DNA from: Chloroflexota bacterium
Lineage (GTDB): Bacteria; Chloroflexota; Chloroflexia; JAMDCE01
DNA: 33,496 nt
NCBI GenBank assembly: GCA_023489135.1
Contig: JAMDCE010000681.1
Span: forward strand, 3,401 to 36,896
Reading direction: 5' to 3'
Part shown: positions 1 to 8,198 of the stretch, piece after piece
Layout: each line of letters opens with the position of its first letter
Position numbering within the stretch: the stretch's first letter is position 1
The notes under the pieces: generated by a model
Told to the model about the DNA's origin: nothing
Databases searched by the model: none
What the model saw: the letters and a program-made list of their open reading frames with translations, nothing else
Made by a program: the position numbers and the translations under genes

Positions 1-23
1 GTCACGAGACATCTTCTCTAAAC

Positions 24-68
24 GGCTGGGTGATGACACTAAACCGCTCCCAGTGTCATCACCCAGCC
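24..68. terminator. Hairpin 1 downstream of amidase gene
   Basis: A perfect 17-bp inverted repeat, arms 24-40 and 52-68, with an 11-nt loop. It lies beyond the 3' end of the minus-strand amidase gene. There is no clear U-tract on either side, so an intrinsic-terminator role is inferred from strength and position only. Confidence 0.55.
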
Positions 69-75
69 TTCTTCC

Positions 76-105
76 GGGGCAGAGAAGCAGCCGCTTCTCT
101 GCCCC
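76..105. terminator. Hairpin 2 downstream of amidase gene
   Basis: A perfect 13-bp inverted repeat, arms 76-88 and 93-105, with a 4-nt loop, lying 7 nt from hairpin 1 and about 45 bp past the amidase stop. It is probably part of a double terminator or transcript-stabilising structure. No long T-run follows in the minus-strand direction. Confidence 0.55.
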
Positions 106-149
106 TTACGACGTTCCGTTTTACCTATAGAATCCCCACTATCGCGGAA

Positions 150-2096
150 TCAGGTCAACCAACCCTTTCGTAGAAGCGTCTCGCGGCCCAGTTGACCCAG
201 TTGAACCTCGAATTCTGTGCCCTTATTCTCGGGGTGATGCTCGAAGCGGTTCCGCTCGAAATACTGAACCGTGTACTCTTTTCCGTCGGTAGCGCTCTTT
301 TCGGCGAGCTCCTCGCTGATAGGGTAGCCGAAGATGGCCAGACCGCCGTGCGTCAGCCAATACTTCAGGAAGGAGAAAGACAATGAGTGTTGAACCTCAG
401 AGAAATACCACCGGTCGGAAGTGCTCTTGAAAGCCTGGCAAGAAGGAAAGTCCCGGCGGGCCGTGAGTTCTCTACCCAGCAGACCCAACTGAACCTCAAA
501 TGGCGTCCCCTTGTTCTCGGGATGGTATTCGAACCGGGCGCGCTCGAAATACTGCGTCGTGTACGGTTTGCCGTCAGTGGTCGAAATCTCCGTAAACTCC
601 TCGGTCAAGGGGAGCCCAAACTGCGTCAGCCCTCCGCAGCGTTCCCAGTATGTGCGGAAACCGAATCCGAGATTATGGCGCGTCTCAGAGAAGTACCGGT
701 AGCTGGGATCGGTAAGCGCTTGCGCCGCGGCCACGGGGGACTTGACTACTGATAGCGTCGCTCTCCCCTCGTTGTCGTCCCAGTACTTGACCCACTCCTC
801 CACGACCCCAACCCAGAAGTCCCGCACCTGAGGCGCAGCAAACTTCACATAGCCCGTGACGGTCGCAACGTCCCCTGGATTGACCTGGCTCCCCAGACCC
901 CACCGGTAGGGGTGGCTTACTCCTTGATTACCGTCGTAATCCACCGCCACCCGAAACTTGTTGCTGACCTTCGGGAAACCCCTCGAATTGAAAGTATCAC
1001 CTTCGTTGTAGGCCATGCCCGGATTCGGATCCTGGGTAGGAACGGGACCAGTTCCGGTGCTCTTGACTTTTACCTCCACCTTCACCGCTTCCCCAACGAG
1101 GACTGTTCGGGGATAGAAATCCACCCCAACTATTTGGACACCGGGGGTGCCGGCGGTGACCTCGCCCATATTCGCCCGAACCATCTTGCGAATTGTGGGA
1201 ATCTGCCGGTAAAGGGTGTCTCCGGGGCAGTTGGTTTGATTCAAATCGCGGTGCCCGCTGATATTGGGGAGTCTTCGCAAGTCGTCAAAATTGCTTGATC
1301 CAAGTGGATCGATCCCCTTCGCCGTGCACTTCCAGGCTAGAAGCTGGGACAGCGCTTGCTGCGCCTTGGCACTGATGCCATCGACGGAGTAATCTCCGAT
1401 CAAAGCCACGCCCAGGGTGCCAGGATTGTAAGCGGCGACATGTCCGCCGATAACGTCGTCCCCACCGCATCGCCCCTCATAGATATTGCCGTTTCGGTCC
1501 ACCAGGAAGTTGTAGCCAATGTCTCCCCAACCCCGGGACACGGCGTGATAACGGTAGATACCACGTACGGTTGCCGCGGGATCCGCTTCGGCGTTGCTGG
1601 TGGCGGTGTGGTGGACGACGATCTTTTCGACGCGCTGGTACTGCTTGGGCCAGATCTCCTGGCCGCCCTGGAAGCGAAGGGATTCGTCGGCTCCCCAGCC
1701 TGCGCGCGGGATGATTGGTGGCGTCCCCTCGGAAACAGGCTGCCGCGGAGCGAGGGTTTCTCCGCCCATCGGGCCTGAAGTAGAATCGTAGAAATCCAGT
1801 CTAACCTCTTGAAGCGCACTGGACAGGCTCACCCCAGTGCTGCTTGAGGTCACCGAGTACTGGAAATAGGTGCTTGGAGAGAGAACTATCAGCCTGGAGA
1901 AGGCTCGGCGCGGATCAGGCTCCTTCTCATCCACACTCCCTCTCCGCCGCCGTCCAACTGGACCACCGCACTCCGTCCTCACTTGACCTGAGCCGGAAGG
2001 CCAAATTGCCACTGCCGGGGGTCTTGGCCAGCCAGGAAATAGAAACGGCATTGAAGGGAGAGGGAGTGTGGAATACCGTGGAGTAATAGGAATCAT
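150..2096 (-). CDS. N-acetylmuramoyl-L-alanine amidase, PGRP/Amidase_2 type, main (C-terminal) part of a frameshifted gene
   Basis: Exported Zn-dependent amidase predicted to cleave the bond between MurNAc and L-Ala of peptidoglycan. In the 648-codon frame the Amidase_2/PGRP domain spans about residues 128-300. Likely zinc ligands are H162 or H163 (VVHHTA), H282 (SGHRD) and C290 (TNCPGD). The C-terminus carries two LGFP-like repeats of about 85 residues (roughly 470-640), each with YFSE, a YW..GGL..FG core, a YFER.RFE.HPENKGT block and VQLG.LGRE; such repeats are common on exported Chloroflexota proteins and may bind wall or surface. Only codons from about residue 54 (VDEKEP) look genuine. 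The upstream part of this frame reads as noise, while the neighbouring frame (1927-2250) encodes the natural N-terminus, so the real gene is 150-2250 with a break near 1925-1955. Function is confident; whether the gene is intact is not. Confidence 0.85.
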   Translation of the reverse strand: MIPITPRYSTLPLPSMPFLFPGWPRPPAVAIWPSGSGQVRTECGGPVGRRRRGSVDEKEPDPRRAFSRLIVLSPSTYFQYSVTSSSTGVSLSSALQEVRLDFYDSTSGPMGGETLAPRQPVSEGTPPIIPRAGWGADESLRFQGGQEIWPKQYQRVEKIVVHHTATSNAEADPAATVRGIYRYHAVSRGWGDIGYNFLVDRNGNIYEGRCGGDDVIGGHVAAYNPGTLGVALIGDYSVDGISAKAQQALSQLLAWKCTAKGIDPLGSSNFDDLRRLPNISGHRDLNQTNCPGDTLYRQIPTIRKMVRANMGEVTAGTPGVQIVGVDFYPRTVLVGEAVKVEVKVKSTGTGPVPTQDPNPGMAYNEGDTFNSRGFPKVSNKFRVAVDYDGNQGVSHPYRWGLGSQVNPGDVATVTGYVKFAAPQVRDFWVGVVEEWVKYWDDNEGRATLSVVKSPVAAAQALTDPSYRYFSETRHNLGFGFRTYWERCGGLTQFGLPLTEEFTEISTTDGKPYTTQYFERARFEYHPENKGTPFEVQLGLLGRELTARRDFPSCQAFKSTSDRWYFSEVQHSLSFSFLKYWLTHGGLAIFGYPISEELAEKSATDGKEYTVQYFERNRFEHHPENKGTEFEVQLGQLGRETLLRKGWLT

Positions 2097-2250
2097 CGGC
2101 CGGAAAAGGACCTCGGTCTACCCACTGATCGCTGGCCGCTTCGGACGAATCGGGCCGCAGCAGCCTAGCAAAACCAAGAGCAACCCCAGTTCCGCCGCAT
2201 AGTCTAAGAAATTCACGGCGGCTGGCCAGCCGCCTCGGAAGTCCTTCCAA
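1927..2250 (-). pseudogene. N-terminal fragment of the amidase gene, with Tat signal, cut off by a frameshift
   Basis: This frame supplies the missing amidase N-terminus. It has a twin-arginine-type signal (SRREFLRL followed by a short hydrophobic stretch with CGGTGVALGF), then a domain ending in LRSSEDGVRWSSWTAA, the expected lead-in to the DEKEPDPRRAF segment of the downstream frame. It stops by frameshift at 1927. The frame is open to an ATG at 2322, but the predicted promoter puts transcription start at about 2320. A TTG at 2250 with GGGAGG 5 nt upstream therefore fits better. One extra base (or two missing) in the GC-rich stretch near 1930-1950 would join the frames. It may be an assembly or sequencing error, a recent inactivating mutation, or, least likely, programmed frameshifting. 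Confidence 0.7.
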
Positions 2251-2326
2251 TCTGCGCCTCCCAGTGGACGAGCTACTAAATGAGGAAAGCGAGAAAGCTC
2301 CCTTCCCCTGCTTGGCAACCATTAGT

Positions 2327-2354
2327 ATACTACAAGAAGGTATAGCGCTGTCAA
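2327..2354 (-). promoter_or_regulatory. Promoter of the amidase gene
   Basis: On the minus strand there is TTGACA (2354-2349), a 16-bp spacer and TAGTAT (2332-2327). The -35 is a perfect match and the -10 is reasonable. The start would fall near 2320, which argues for the TTG start at 2250 rather than the ATG at 2322. Confidence 0.6.
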
Positions 2355-2366
2355 GAAGTACTTCTT
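2353..2366. promoter_or_regulatory. 14-bp palindrome overlapping the amidase -35 box
   Basis: AAGAAGTACTTCTT is a perfect 14-bp palindrome whose edge overlaps the minus-strand -35 box (2349-2354). It is a candidate repressor site. No second copy was noticed in the window. Confidence 0.3.
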
Positions 2367-2397
2367 TCCCAGGATTCCGCCCAACGACGTCGACCGC

Positions 2398-2413
2398 GGT
2401 TTACGTGTAAACC
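2398..2413. promoter_or_regulatory. Candidate operator upstream of hisD
   Basis: GGTTTACGTGTAAACC is a perfect 7-bp inverted repeat with a 2-nt centre. It lies 16 bp upstream of the predicted hisD -35 box and could bind a dimeric helix-turn-helix regulator. The protein is unknown. Confidence 0.35.
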
Positions 2414-2429
2414 CATAGTGCAACGGCCG

Positions 2430-2458
2430 TTGAACGCATCAGTCTCGTGGTGTACAAT
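2430..2458 (+). promoter_or_regulatory. Promoter of hisDCB
   Basis: TTGAAC (2430-2435), a 17-bp spacer and TACAAT (2453-2458) form a good sigma-70-type promoter with transcription start expected near 2465. It overlaps the upstream GTG codons at 2447/2450, so those are unlikely to be the hisD start. Confidence 0.65.
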
Positions 2459-2518
2459 AGCACCGCTCTGGGACAGGTGCCTGAAGGCGAGCTCATTACC
2501 CGGTCCTATGGAGGAAGT

Positions 2519-3850
2519 TTGTCCATCCAGATTATCGACGACGTTGATATCGCGAAGCACACGATCTTGAAACGCGTTCCTCTGGAGAAACGGCCCGTTC
2601 CGGCCGGCCTCCAGGAGGGGATACGGCGGATCTTTGGCCGAGATATTGATCCAGTCGACATCGTGGATCACGTCATCGAAGCCGTGGAGTCTCGCGGAGA
2701 TGGCGCGGTGCTGGAATACACGCGCCGGATAGACGGGATTGAATTGGGTGAGATGGAGGTCCAGCGAGACGAGATCGAGGCGGCCTATGGTAGGGTGCCT
2801 GAGGACTTGCTGGTAGCGGTACGCACGGCGGCTGAGCGAATCGAATCTTTCCATAGAAGGCAGAAGCGCACCTCCTGGGTGGATTTCTCGCCCGAAGGAG
2901 CGTTGGGCCAGATTATCACTCCGCTACAGCGAGTTGGGGTGTATGTTCCAGGAGGAAGGGCCTCCTACCCCTCATCGCTTCTGATGGCCGCAATCCCCGC
3001 GAGAGTAGCGGGCGTGAAAGAAGTGATCGTCGTCTCTCCACCGGATCAGACCGGGCAAGTACCGCCCGTCACGCTGGTGGCCGCCGACATCGCTGGGATA
3101 AACCGGTTCTTCAAGATAGGGGGCGCCCAGGCTGTGGCGGCTTTGGCCTTTGGGACGGTGACCATTCCCAGGGTAGACAAGATCGTGGGTCCTGGCAATC
3201 TCTTCGTCACTCTGGCCAAGAAGAAGTTATTTGGTCAGGTAGGTATCGACCAGTTGGCTGGACCCACCGAAACAGTGGTCATCGCCGACGAGTCGGCTCG
3301 GCCGGCCTCCGTTGCCGCGGACCTGCTGGCCCAGGCGGAGCACGACGTAATGGCTTCGGCCATTCTCTTAACACCAGATCGCGCTCTGACCCAAGCGGTA
3401 AGACAAGAGGTGGAGAAACAACTGCGGACTTTGCCCCGCGCGGATTTGGCCCGCTGCGCCTTGGAGAGTCAAGGGGGCGTAGTTCTGGTACGAAGCATCG
3501 AGGAGGCCATCGAGTTGAGCAACGATTATGCGCCAGAGCATCTCTGCCTACTCCTCGCAGACCCGTGGCGCTACGTTGGCCTCGTGCGCAACGCCGGAGG
3601 AGTATTCCTGGGCGAGCACTCTATGGAGACGATCGGCGATTATGTGGCTGGTCCCAGCCACATTATGCCCACGGGAGGCACAGCACGGTTCTCCTCGCCC
3701 TTGACCCTTGAAGAGTTTCAGAAGATCACCAGCTTGGTGGCCATTAATGAGGAGGGCCTACAGAAGCTGGGTAAAGTCGCTGTAACGATTGCCAAAGCCG
3801 AAGGGCTTACTGCCCACGCGGCGGCCGTAAACGCCAGGTTGGAGGACTAG
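2519..3850 (+). CDS. hisD: Histidinol dehydrogenase
   Basis: Catalyses the last two steps of histidine biosynthesis, oxidising L-histidinol to L-histidine with 2 NAD+ in the cytoplasm. The protein shows the family blocks VGVYVPGG, IVGPGNLFV, GPTETVVIAD, AQAEHD (metal-ligand Gln and His), APEHL (catalytic Glu-His), DYVAGPSHIMPTGG (metal-ligand Asp) and a C-terminal LTAHAAAV with the last metal-ligand His. The frame opens at a GTG at 2447, but that lies inside the predicted promoter. I prefer the TTG at 2519, which follows GGAGGA by a few bases, gives 443 residues (typical for HisD) and starts where homologous N-termini start. It is the first gene of a hisD-hisC-hisB operon, with hisC starting 14 nt downstream. 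All catalytic motifs look intact. Confidence 0.95.
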   Translation: MSIQIIDDVDIAKHTILKRVPLEKRPVPAGLQEGIRRIFGRDIDPVDIVDHVIEAVESRGDGAVLEYTRRIDGIELGEMEVQRDEIEAAYGRVPEDLLVAVRTAAERIESFHRRQKRTSWVDFSPEGALGQIITPLQRVGVYVPGGRASYPSSLLMAAIPARVAGVKEVIVVSPPDQTGQVPPVTLVAADIAGINRFFKIGGAQAVAALAFGTVTIPRVDKIVGPGNLFVTLAKKKLFGQVGIDQLAGPTETVVIADESARPASVAADLLAQAEHDVMASAILLTPDRALTQAVRQEVEKQLRTLPRADLARCALESQGGVVLVRSIEEAIELSNDYAPEHLCLLLADPWRYVGLVRNAGGVFLGEHSMETIGDYVAGPSHIMPTGGTARFSSPLTLEEFQKITSLVAINEEGLQKLGKVAVTIAKAEGLTAHAAAVNARLED

Positions 3851-3864
3851 AACAGACTTTGATT

Positions 3865-4962
3865 ATGCAATCTCCGGTTGAACGCCTCATCCGCCCGCAG
3901 ATCTGGGAAATGGAAGGCTATGTTCCAGTGGAACCTCTGGAAGCGCTGGCCAAACGCCATGGAATCTCGCTCGATCGGATCATCAAACTGGATGCCAACG
4001 AGAATCCCTACGGCTGCTCCATTCGCGTTCAGGAAGCGCTGGCTAGCTTCGATCGGTATCAGATCTACCCCGACCCATTTCACGAACAAGCTCGGGCTCT
4101 TCTGGAAAAATACACCGGGATGAGCCGGGACCGGATTATGGTTGGTAGTGGTTCGGATGAATTGATCGACTTGATCGTGCGGCTGTTTGTTGGCCCCGAC
4201 GACGAGATCATCAACTGCCCTCCCAGCTTTGGCATGTACTATTACAGTGCCAACGTGGCTGGAGCCAGGGTCGTGGACGTGCAACGCGACGAGAAGTTCG
4301 CTTTGGACCTGAGGGGAATACAGGGAGCAATTTCTGAGAGGACCAAGCTTATCTTCCTAGCGTCTCCCAATAACCCCACCGGCAACAGCGTCGAGCCGGC
4401 CGAAGTGGTCGAGTTGCTGAAGCACAATCTGGTGGTCGTCGTCGATGAGGCTTACTACGAATTCGCCGGACGGACCCTCGTTCCCCTGGTAGGTGAATTT
4501 GACAATCTCATTGTTCTGCGCACCTTCAGCAAGTGGGCTGGACTGGCCGGTCTCCGCGTCGGATACGGAGTGTTCCCTCCCGAAGTGATCAAGCAGTTGT
4601 GGAAGATCAAGCAACCCTATAACGTGAACGTCGCCGCTCAGCTTGCCGTTGAGGCCTCGCTTGACGATCTGGAGCGTCTGCAGACTACGGTGCAGTGGAT
4701 TCGCAAGGAGCGTGGACGCTTGTTCAGGCAATTACGCAAGATTAACTACTTGGAACCGTATCCATCCCAGGCCAACTTCATCCTCTGCAAGGTTCTGCGG
4801 GGAGAGGCGCTGCAAGTAATGCGCGAATTGGAAAAGAACGGCATCTTCATTCGGTACTACAACACTCCGTTGCTTTCACAGTATATCCGGATAAGTGTGG
4901 GCAAGCCAGAGGATACAGATGCCCTGGTTAAAACCCTTCTCAGAACAGCGAACAGTCTTTGA
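3865..4962 (+). CDS. hisC: Histidinol-phosphate aminotransferase
   Basis: PLP-dependent class I/II aminotransferase converting imidazole-acetol phosphate and glutamate to L-histidinol phosphate and 2-oxoglutarate. Visible features are DANENPYG near the N-terminus, GSGSDELID in the cofactor-binding region, SPNNPTGN, the DEAYYEF block, and [15 protein letters not shown], in which K223 is the expected Schiff-base lysine. The C-terminal block FIRYYNTP and IRISVG bind substrate phosphate in homologues. The ATG at 3865 gives 365 residues, typical for HisC; a TTG at 3859 is also in frame. It sits between hisD and hisB, one base before the first possible hisB ATG, so the three are surely co-transcribed. 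Confidence 0.95.
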   Translation: MQSPVERLIRPQIWEMEGYVPVEPLEALAKRHGISLDRIIKLDANENPYGCSIRVQEALASFDRYQIYPDPFHEQARALLEKYTGMSRDRIMVGSGSDELIDLIVRLFVGPDDEIINCPPSFGMYYYSANVAGARVVDVQRDEKFALDLRGIQGAISERTKLIFLASPNNPTGNSVEPAEVVELLKHNLVVVVDEAYYEFAGRTLVPLVGEFDNLIVLRTFSKWAGLAGLRVGYGVFPPEVIKQLWKIKQPYNVNVAAQLAVEASLDDLERLQTTVQWIRKERGRLFRQLRKINYLEPYPSQANFILCKVLRGEALQVMRELEKNGIFIRYYNTPLLSQYIRISVGKPEDTDALVKTLLRTANSL

Positions 4963-4981
4963 TATGCTACGGGAGAGGGAG

Positions 4982-5581
4982 ATGACACAGCGAAAAGCAG
5001 GGATCCAGCGAGAAACCAAGGAGACATCGATTCAGCTTGAACTGAATGTGGACGGCACCGGCAATGTGCAGATTGAAACCGGCGTTGGTGCCCTTGACCA
5101 CCTTCTGACCCTTTTTGCTTCCCACGGACTTTTCGATCTCTCAGTCCGAGCCAAGGGCGATCTGGCGGTGGACGAGCATCATCTGGTCGAAGACGTTGCC
5201 ATCGTTCTGGGTCAGGCTTTTGCCCAGGCGCTCTCGGATCGCCGCGGCATGCGACGTATGGCTCACGCTCTGGTGCCAATGGACGAAGCTCTCGCTATGG
5301 TGGCGCTGGACTTGGGAGGGAGAAGTTACTGCGTCCTGGAATGTCGCTTCGATGGCCCCAGAATGGGCGATTTGGGAACCGATCTGATCAGGCACTTCTT
5401 CGACTCGTTTTCCAGGGAGGCCCGCCTCAACCTGTTTGCCATCATGCTCCACGGGCAGAACGATCACCATCGCGCCGAAGCCCTTTTTAAGGCTCTGGGC
5501 CGGGCGCTGGATGGGGCCACTCAGATCGATGAGCGCATCGCCAGACAGATTCCCAGCACCAAAGGGGTCATCGAAAACTAG
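4982..5581 (+). CDS. hisB: Imidazoleglycerol-phosphate dehydratase
   Basis: Mn-dependent dehydratase converting imidazole glycerol phosphate to imidazole-acetol phosphate, the substrate of the neighbouring hisC product. The protein has the family signatures: [11 protein letters not shown], the metal-binding [11 protein letters not shown], the mid-protein DLGGR block, and the C-terminal [20 protein letters not shown]. It is monofunctional, with no HAD phosphatase domain. The frame is open from 4895 but that part overlaps hisC. The ATG at 4982, with GGGAG about 6 nt upstream, gives 199 residues, the usual length; an ATG at 4964 is a weaker alternative. It is the last gene of the operon, and no further his gene follows. 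Confidence 0.95.
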   Translation: MTQRKAGIQRETKETSIQLELNVDGTGNVQIETGVGALDHLLTLFASHGLFDLSVRAKGDLAVDEHHLVEDVAIVLGQAFAQALSDRRGMRRMAHALVPMDEALAMVALDLGGRSYCVLECRFDGPRMGDLGTDLIRHFFDSFSREARLNLFAIMLHGQNDHHRAEALFKALGRALDGATQIDERIARQIPSTKGVIEN

Positions 5582-5689
5582 GTCCCTAGCCGTCCACCAC
5601 CACAGCCTGTGTTCACTCAATTCTGTGAAGTGATCCATTTCTCACCACATCGCCTGTCCTCCGCTTCCTAGTTGGATTCAGCCATGGAC

Positions 5690-5745
5690 AAGCAATAGAG
5701 GGAGGCAGGTGTGCCGCACGGCGCACCTGCCTCCCTCTATTGCTT
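5690..5745. terminator. Long hairpin after hisB (first of a pair)
   Basis: A 25-bp inverted repeat, arms 5690-5714 and 5721-5745, with a 6-nt loop and a single G-U wobble (5712/5723). It lies between convergent units (hisB on plus, gerW-like gene on minus). Probably a bidirectional terminator, though it is longer than usual. Confidence 0.6.
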
Positions 5746-5748
5746 AAG

Positions 5749-5800
5749 AAAATGGGTCATTGTGTCGAGCGCGGCCGCGCTCGACACAATGACCCATTTT
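5749..5800. terminator. 52-bp perfect loop-free palindrome (second of a pair)
   Basis: Bases 5749-5800 are a perfect 52-bp palindrome (26-bp arms with no loop) centred on GCGGCCGC. It starts with AAAA and ends with TTTT, so each strand gives a stem plus a short T-run, as in a bidirectional terminator. It is separated from the preceding hairpin by only 3 nt. Confidence 0.6.
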
Positions 5801-5935
5801 GACAGAAGAAGAGACGCTGGAGATCAGTATGCTGAGGAAGCGAAGACTGCCCTGACCTCGACCCGCAAAGATTTGGCGGGAATGGTTTATCGAGGTTGTC
5901 AGTGATTTGCTGGTTGAACCTACCGGCACAACTCT
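5801..5935. other. Intergenic remainder between palindromes and gerW-like gene
   Basis: Together with 5582-5689 this makes up the rest of a gap of about 350 bp. Short frames cross it, but none has a ribosome site or recognisable motif. I see nothing beyond the two palindromes. Confidence 0.4.
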
Positions 5936-6316
5936 CTAAGCCCTCTTACGACGACGCAGGAGAAAGACGGTCAAAAGACCAACTAGGGCTAAGGTGGTCA
6001 GCCGAGTCACGTCAACCACCGGCACGATAATCGTCTTTCGCGGCGTAACCTCCAGAACTCCCAGTGGTCTCACTTTGACCCTGCCACCTCCACCTCCTCC
6101 GCCACCCACTCCATGCATTGCCTCGCCCTCCGGGCCGGCGCTGCCACCGCCGGATCCGGCCCCAAAGGCGTGAGACACCAGGGCGACGGGAATAATAGTC
6201 TTGTCGCCGATGACTCGCGACTCTCCGAAGACGACGTTCACATTGGCCGTATCCTTGAGTTTCTCCAGAACGCTGATGAGCAATTTCTCGCCGCTTGTGA
6301 TGAGTTCGTTCGCCAC
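5936..6316 (-). CDS. GerW/YtfJ-family protein
   Basis: A 126-residue member of the GerW (YtfJ, sporulation protein YtfJ) family. The N-terminal half has the family pattern LISVLEKLKDTANVNVVFGE followed by TIIPVALVSHAFGAG, then a Gly-rich low-complexity linker, a short beta region (VTPRKTIIVPVVD) and a C-terminal membrane anchor ending in LLRRRKRA. In Bacillus the family acts in spore germination, but it is widespread in non-spore-formers where its role is unknown, so no sporulation is implied. The GTG at 6316 has AAGGAGG about 6 nt upstream. It lies 35 bp downstream of the DUF2182 gene on the same strand and probably shares its transcript. Confidence 0.85.
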   Translation of the reverse strand: MANELITSGEKLLISVLEKLKDTANVNVVFGESRVIGDKTIIPVALVSHAFGAGSGGGSAGPEGEAMHGVGGGGGGGGRVKVRPLGVLEVTPRKTIIVPVVDVTRLTTLALVGLLTVFLLRRRKRA

Positions 6317-6351
6317 CCGCCACCTCCTTGATGGTCCTACTTAGAGAGTGA

Positions 6352-7164
6352 TCAATGTCCCGCGCCGAACAACCATGGCCCGAAGCCCACAATCAAACCT
6401 GCGCCAACCAATAGCACACCCACCACTTTGCTAACTTCTACGCCGTAAGGAACCCCCTTCTCCAGGAACATCACCAGCGCCAGAATAGCCATCCAGGCCA
6501 GGTTCATTGCTCCGACGGCGAACAAGACGGCCATTAACGCCCAGCAGCAACCGATGCAATAGATCCCTTCCTGAATCCCCATCCAGAAAACGCCTCGGGC
6601 GCTGTTTCTCCAGGTCTTAAGCAAGAAATTCAACGGAGACCGGCAGTAGGAGAGACAAAGCCGCTTCAGCGGACCAAACTGATAGAGACCGGCGAAGATC
6701 AGGATCGAACCACCAACGACGACTCCGTAGGTGTGAATCAGTGGATGACCAGACAGAGATAAACCGAGGGAGAAGTTGAAAATGTAAGCGATAATCCCCA
6801 GCGACATCCAGGCCACCACGTAGCCAGAAACGAATATCCACGTCGGCACCGTGGAAATGCCACTGGCCCGCTGCCGGCAAGATACAGACGAGTAGGTCAG
6901 GACAGTCGGGGCCACTGAAGGAAACATCATCGCCACAGCCATCAACGTCCAACTAGCGACGAAAAGACCCGCTTCCAAAATCCAGACCTTCGGCGCGGTC
7001 AGAGGAATCATCGAGTCGGGCGCCCCACCCGTCTGATAAATCATCAGGGCCCAACTGGCCACGGCAAAAAACCCAAGTCCAGCCAGAATGATTATCTTCT
7101 CTCGCCTCGTCAAGCCCTGGGGCCGACGAGCGGCGACGTCTTCACATTGTATTGAGTTTTCCAT
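6352..7164 (-). CDS. DUF2182 multi-pass membrane protein
   Basis: A 270-residue integral membrane protein with about six or seven hydrophobic segments, matching DUF2182 (annotated as predicted metal-binding integral membrane protein). Family signatures are visible: the SWTLMAVAMMFPSVAP block, YQFGPLKRLCLSYCRSP, then GVFWMGIQEGIYCIGCCWAL and a late FLEKG. The clustered Cys residues (CLSYCR, CIGCCW) and Met-rich AMM motif are the basis of the metal-binding prediction; no biochemical role is established that I know of. The ATG at 7164 follows GGAG/AAAGG. A gerW-like gene follows it on the same strand. Neither neighbour clarifies the role. Confidence 0.85.
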   Translation of the reverse strand: MENSIQCEDVAARRPQGLTRREKIIILAGLGFFAVASWALMIYQTGGAPDSMIPLTAPKVWILEAGLFVASWTLMAVAMMFPSVAPTVLTYSSVSCRQRASGISTVPTWIFVSGYVVAWMSLGIIAYIFNFSLGLSLSGHPLIHTYGVVVGGSILIFAGLYQFGPLKRLCLSYCRSPLNFLLKTWRNSARGVFWMGIQEGIYCIGCCWALMAVLFAVGAMNLAWMAILALVMFLEKGVPYGVEVSKVVGVLLVGAGLIVGFGPWLFGAGH

Positions 7165-7397
7165 ACCCTTTCTCCATTTTGAGGAAACGGCACGATCGGT
7201 GGGAACGAACGTCAGCGATTAACCTCACCGCGGCCAGGCAGTTGCGCCGGATAGTTCTGGTAACTAGCCGAAGAACGAAATAAGAACAACCGTAGGGCGG
7301 GTTTATTCATCTACGCCATCATTTCCGGCATCTCTGCCTAACGGCAACCCGAAACGCGCTGAGCGAACAAGCCGCAAGAAGCGTGCCATCCATCCGG

Positions 7398-8198
7398 TCA
7401 AACGGCGATATCCCGGCGTTGGAAAGCAGTTATGGAGGCGGCTATGAGGATGGCCGCGAATCCAAGAAGAAGACCAGCGTTAGCCCAATTGACTCCGCTG
7501 GTGAGGTTCTCGTAACTATCGACGTAATAGAAAACAGAGATTTGTCGCACAGTCTCTAACTCCTTGACCAGCGGAGCCAGAGCGTTGGCAAAATAGAAAA
7601 CCAGGGTCAACCCAGCGGCCGCAAGGGCGGCGGTCTTGCGGTGTCGAATGACGCAAGAGAAGAGAGTGCAGTATCCAGAAATGGCCAGAATGAGAGGCAT
7701 CACCCCGAAAGAGCCTGCTACAGCCTGGCCCAGGCCGAGGGAGACACCCACCAGCACGGCTCCCACTTCAAGACCTATGACGGTAAGAAGGCCTATCACG
7801 GCAATACCCATTGTGGACGCTGCGTATTTCTCCGCTACAACCCGCCAACGCGGAATCGGGACAGAGAGAAGAAGGTCCATCGTCCCGTTGTCTTCCTCCC
7901 CTGCTACGAAACCACTGGCCAGCAGAACGATGAAGATCGCCAAAATCATGGGATACATCAGATTAAAGAATTCCAAGTTCAGAAAACCGGCCAGGGAATT
8001 GAAATCCTTGATCGACCCCACAAACATAGATCTTATGGCGGACGGATAGCTCTCGATCAGCTGGCCAAACTGGGGTCCGGCGGCCACCGAAGGGTAAATC
8101 GCCACCATCATTGCCGCCAGCACGGCCAACCCCAGGCCGAACCCGGCCACCGCCCAGCGTTCGTCCCACAGTGTCTTGCTAAACAGACTTCTGAACAT
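7398..8198 (-). CDS. ABC-2 type transporter permease
   Basis: A 266-residue permease with about six transmembrane segments. The FVAGEEDNGTMDLLLSVPIPRWRVVAEK stretch, spanning the first cytoplasmic loop, is typical of ABC-2 exporter permeases (the G.-E-DNGT-LLLS-P--R motif). Its start overlaps the end of the adjacent ATPase gene by 20 bp, so translation is coupled and the two form one exporter. Substrate is unknown; relatives export antibiotics, lipids or small molecules. No ribosome site of its own was needed to choose the start because of the overlap. Confidence 0.9.
   Translation of the reverse strand: MFRSLFSKTLWDERWAVAGFGLGLAVLAAMMVAIYPSVAAGPQFGQLIESYPSAIRSMFVGSIKDFNSLAGFLNLEFFNLMYPMILAIFIVLLASGFVAGEEDNGTMDLLLSVPIPRWRVVAEKYAASTMGIAVIGLLTVIGLEVGAVLVGVSLGLGQAVAGSFGVMPLILAISGYCTLFSCVIRHRKTAALAAAGLTLVFYFANALAPLVKELETVRQISVFYYVDSYENLTSGVNWANAGLLLGFAAILIAASITAFQRRDIAV

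Noticed and set aside
5711..5929. Short frames on both strands across the 52-bp palindrome
   Set aside because: They exist because the palindrome lacks stops; no start context or conserved motif was seen.
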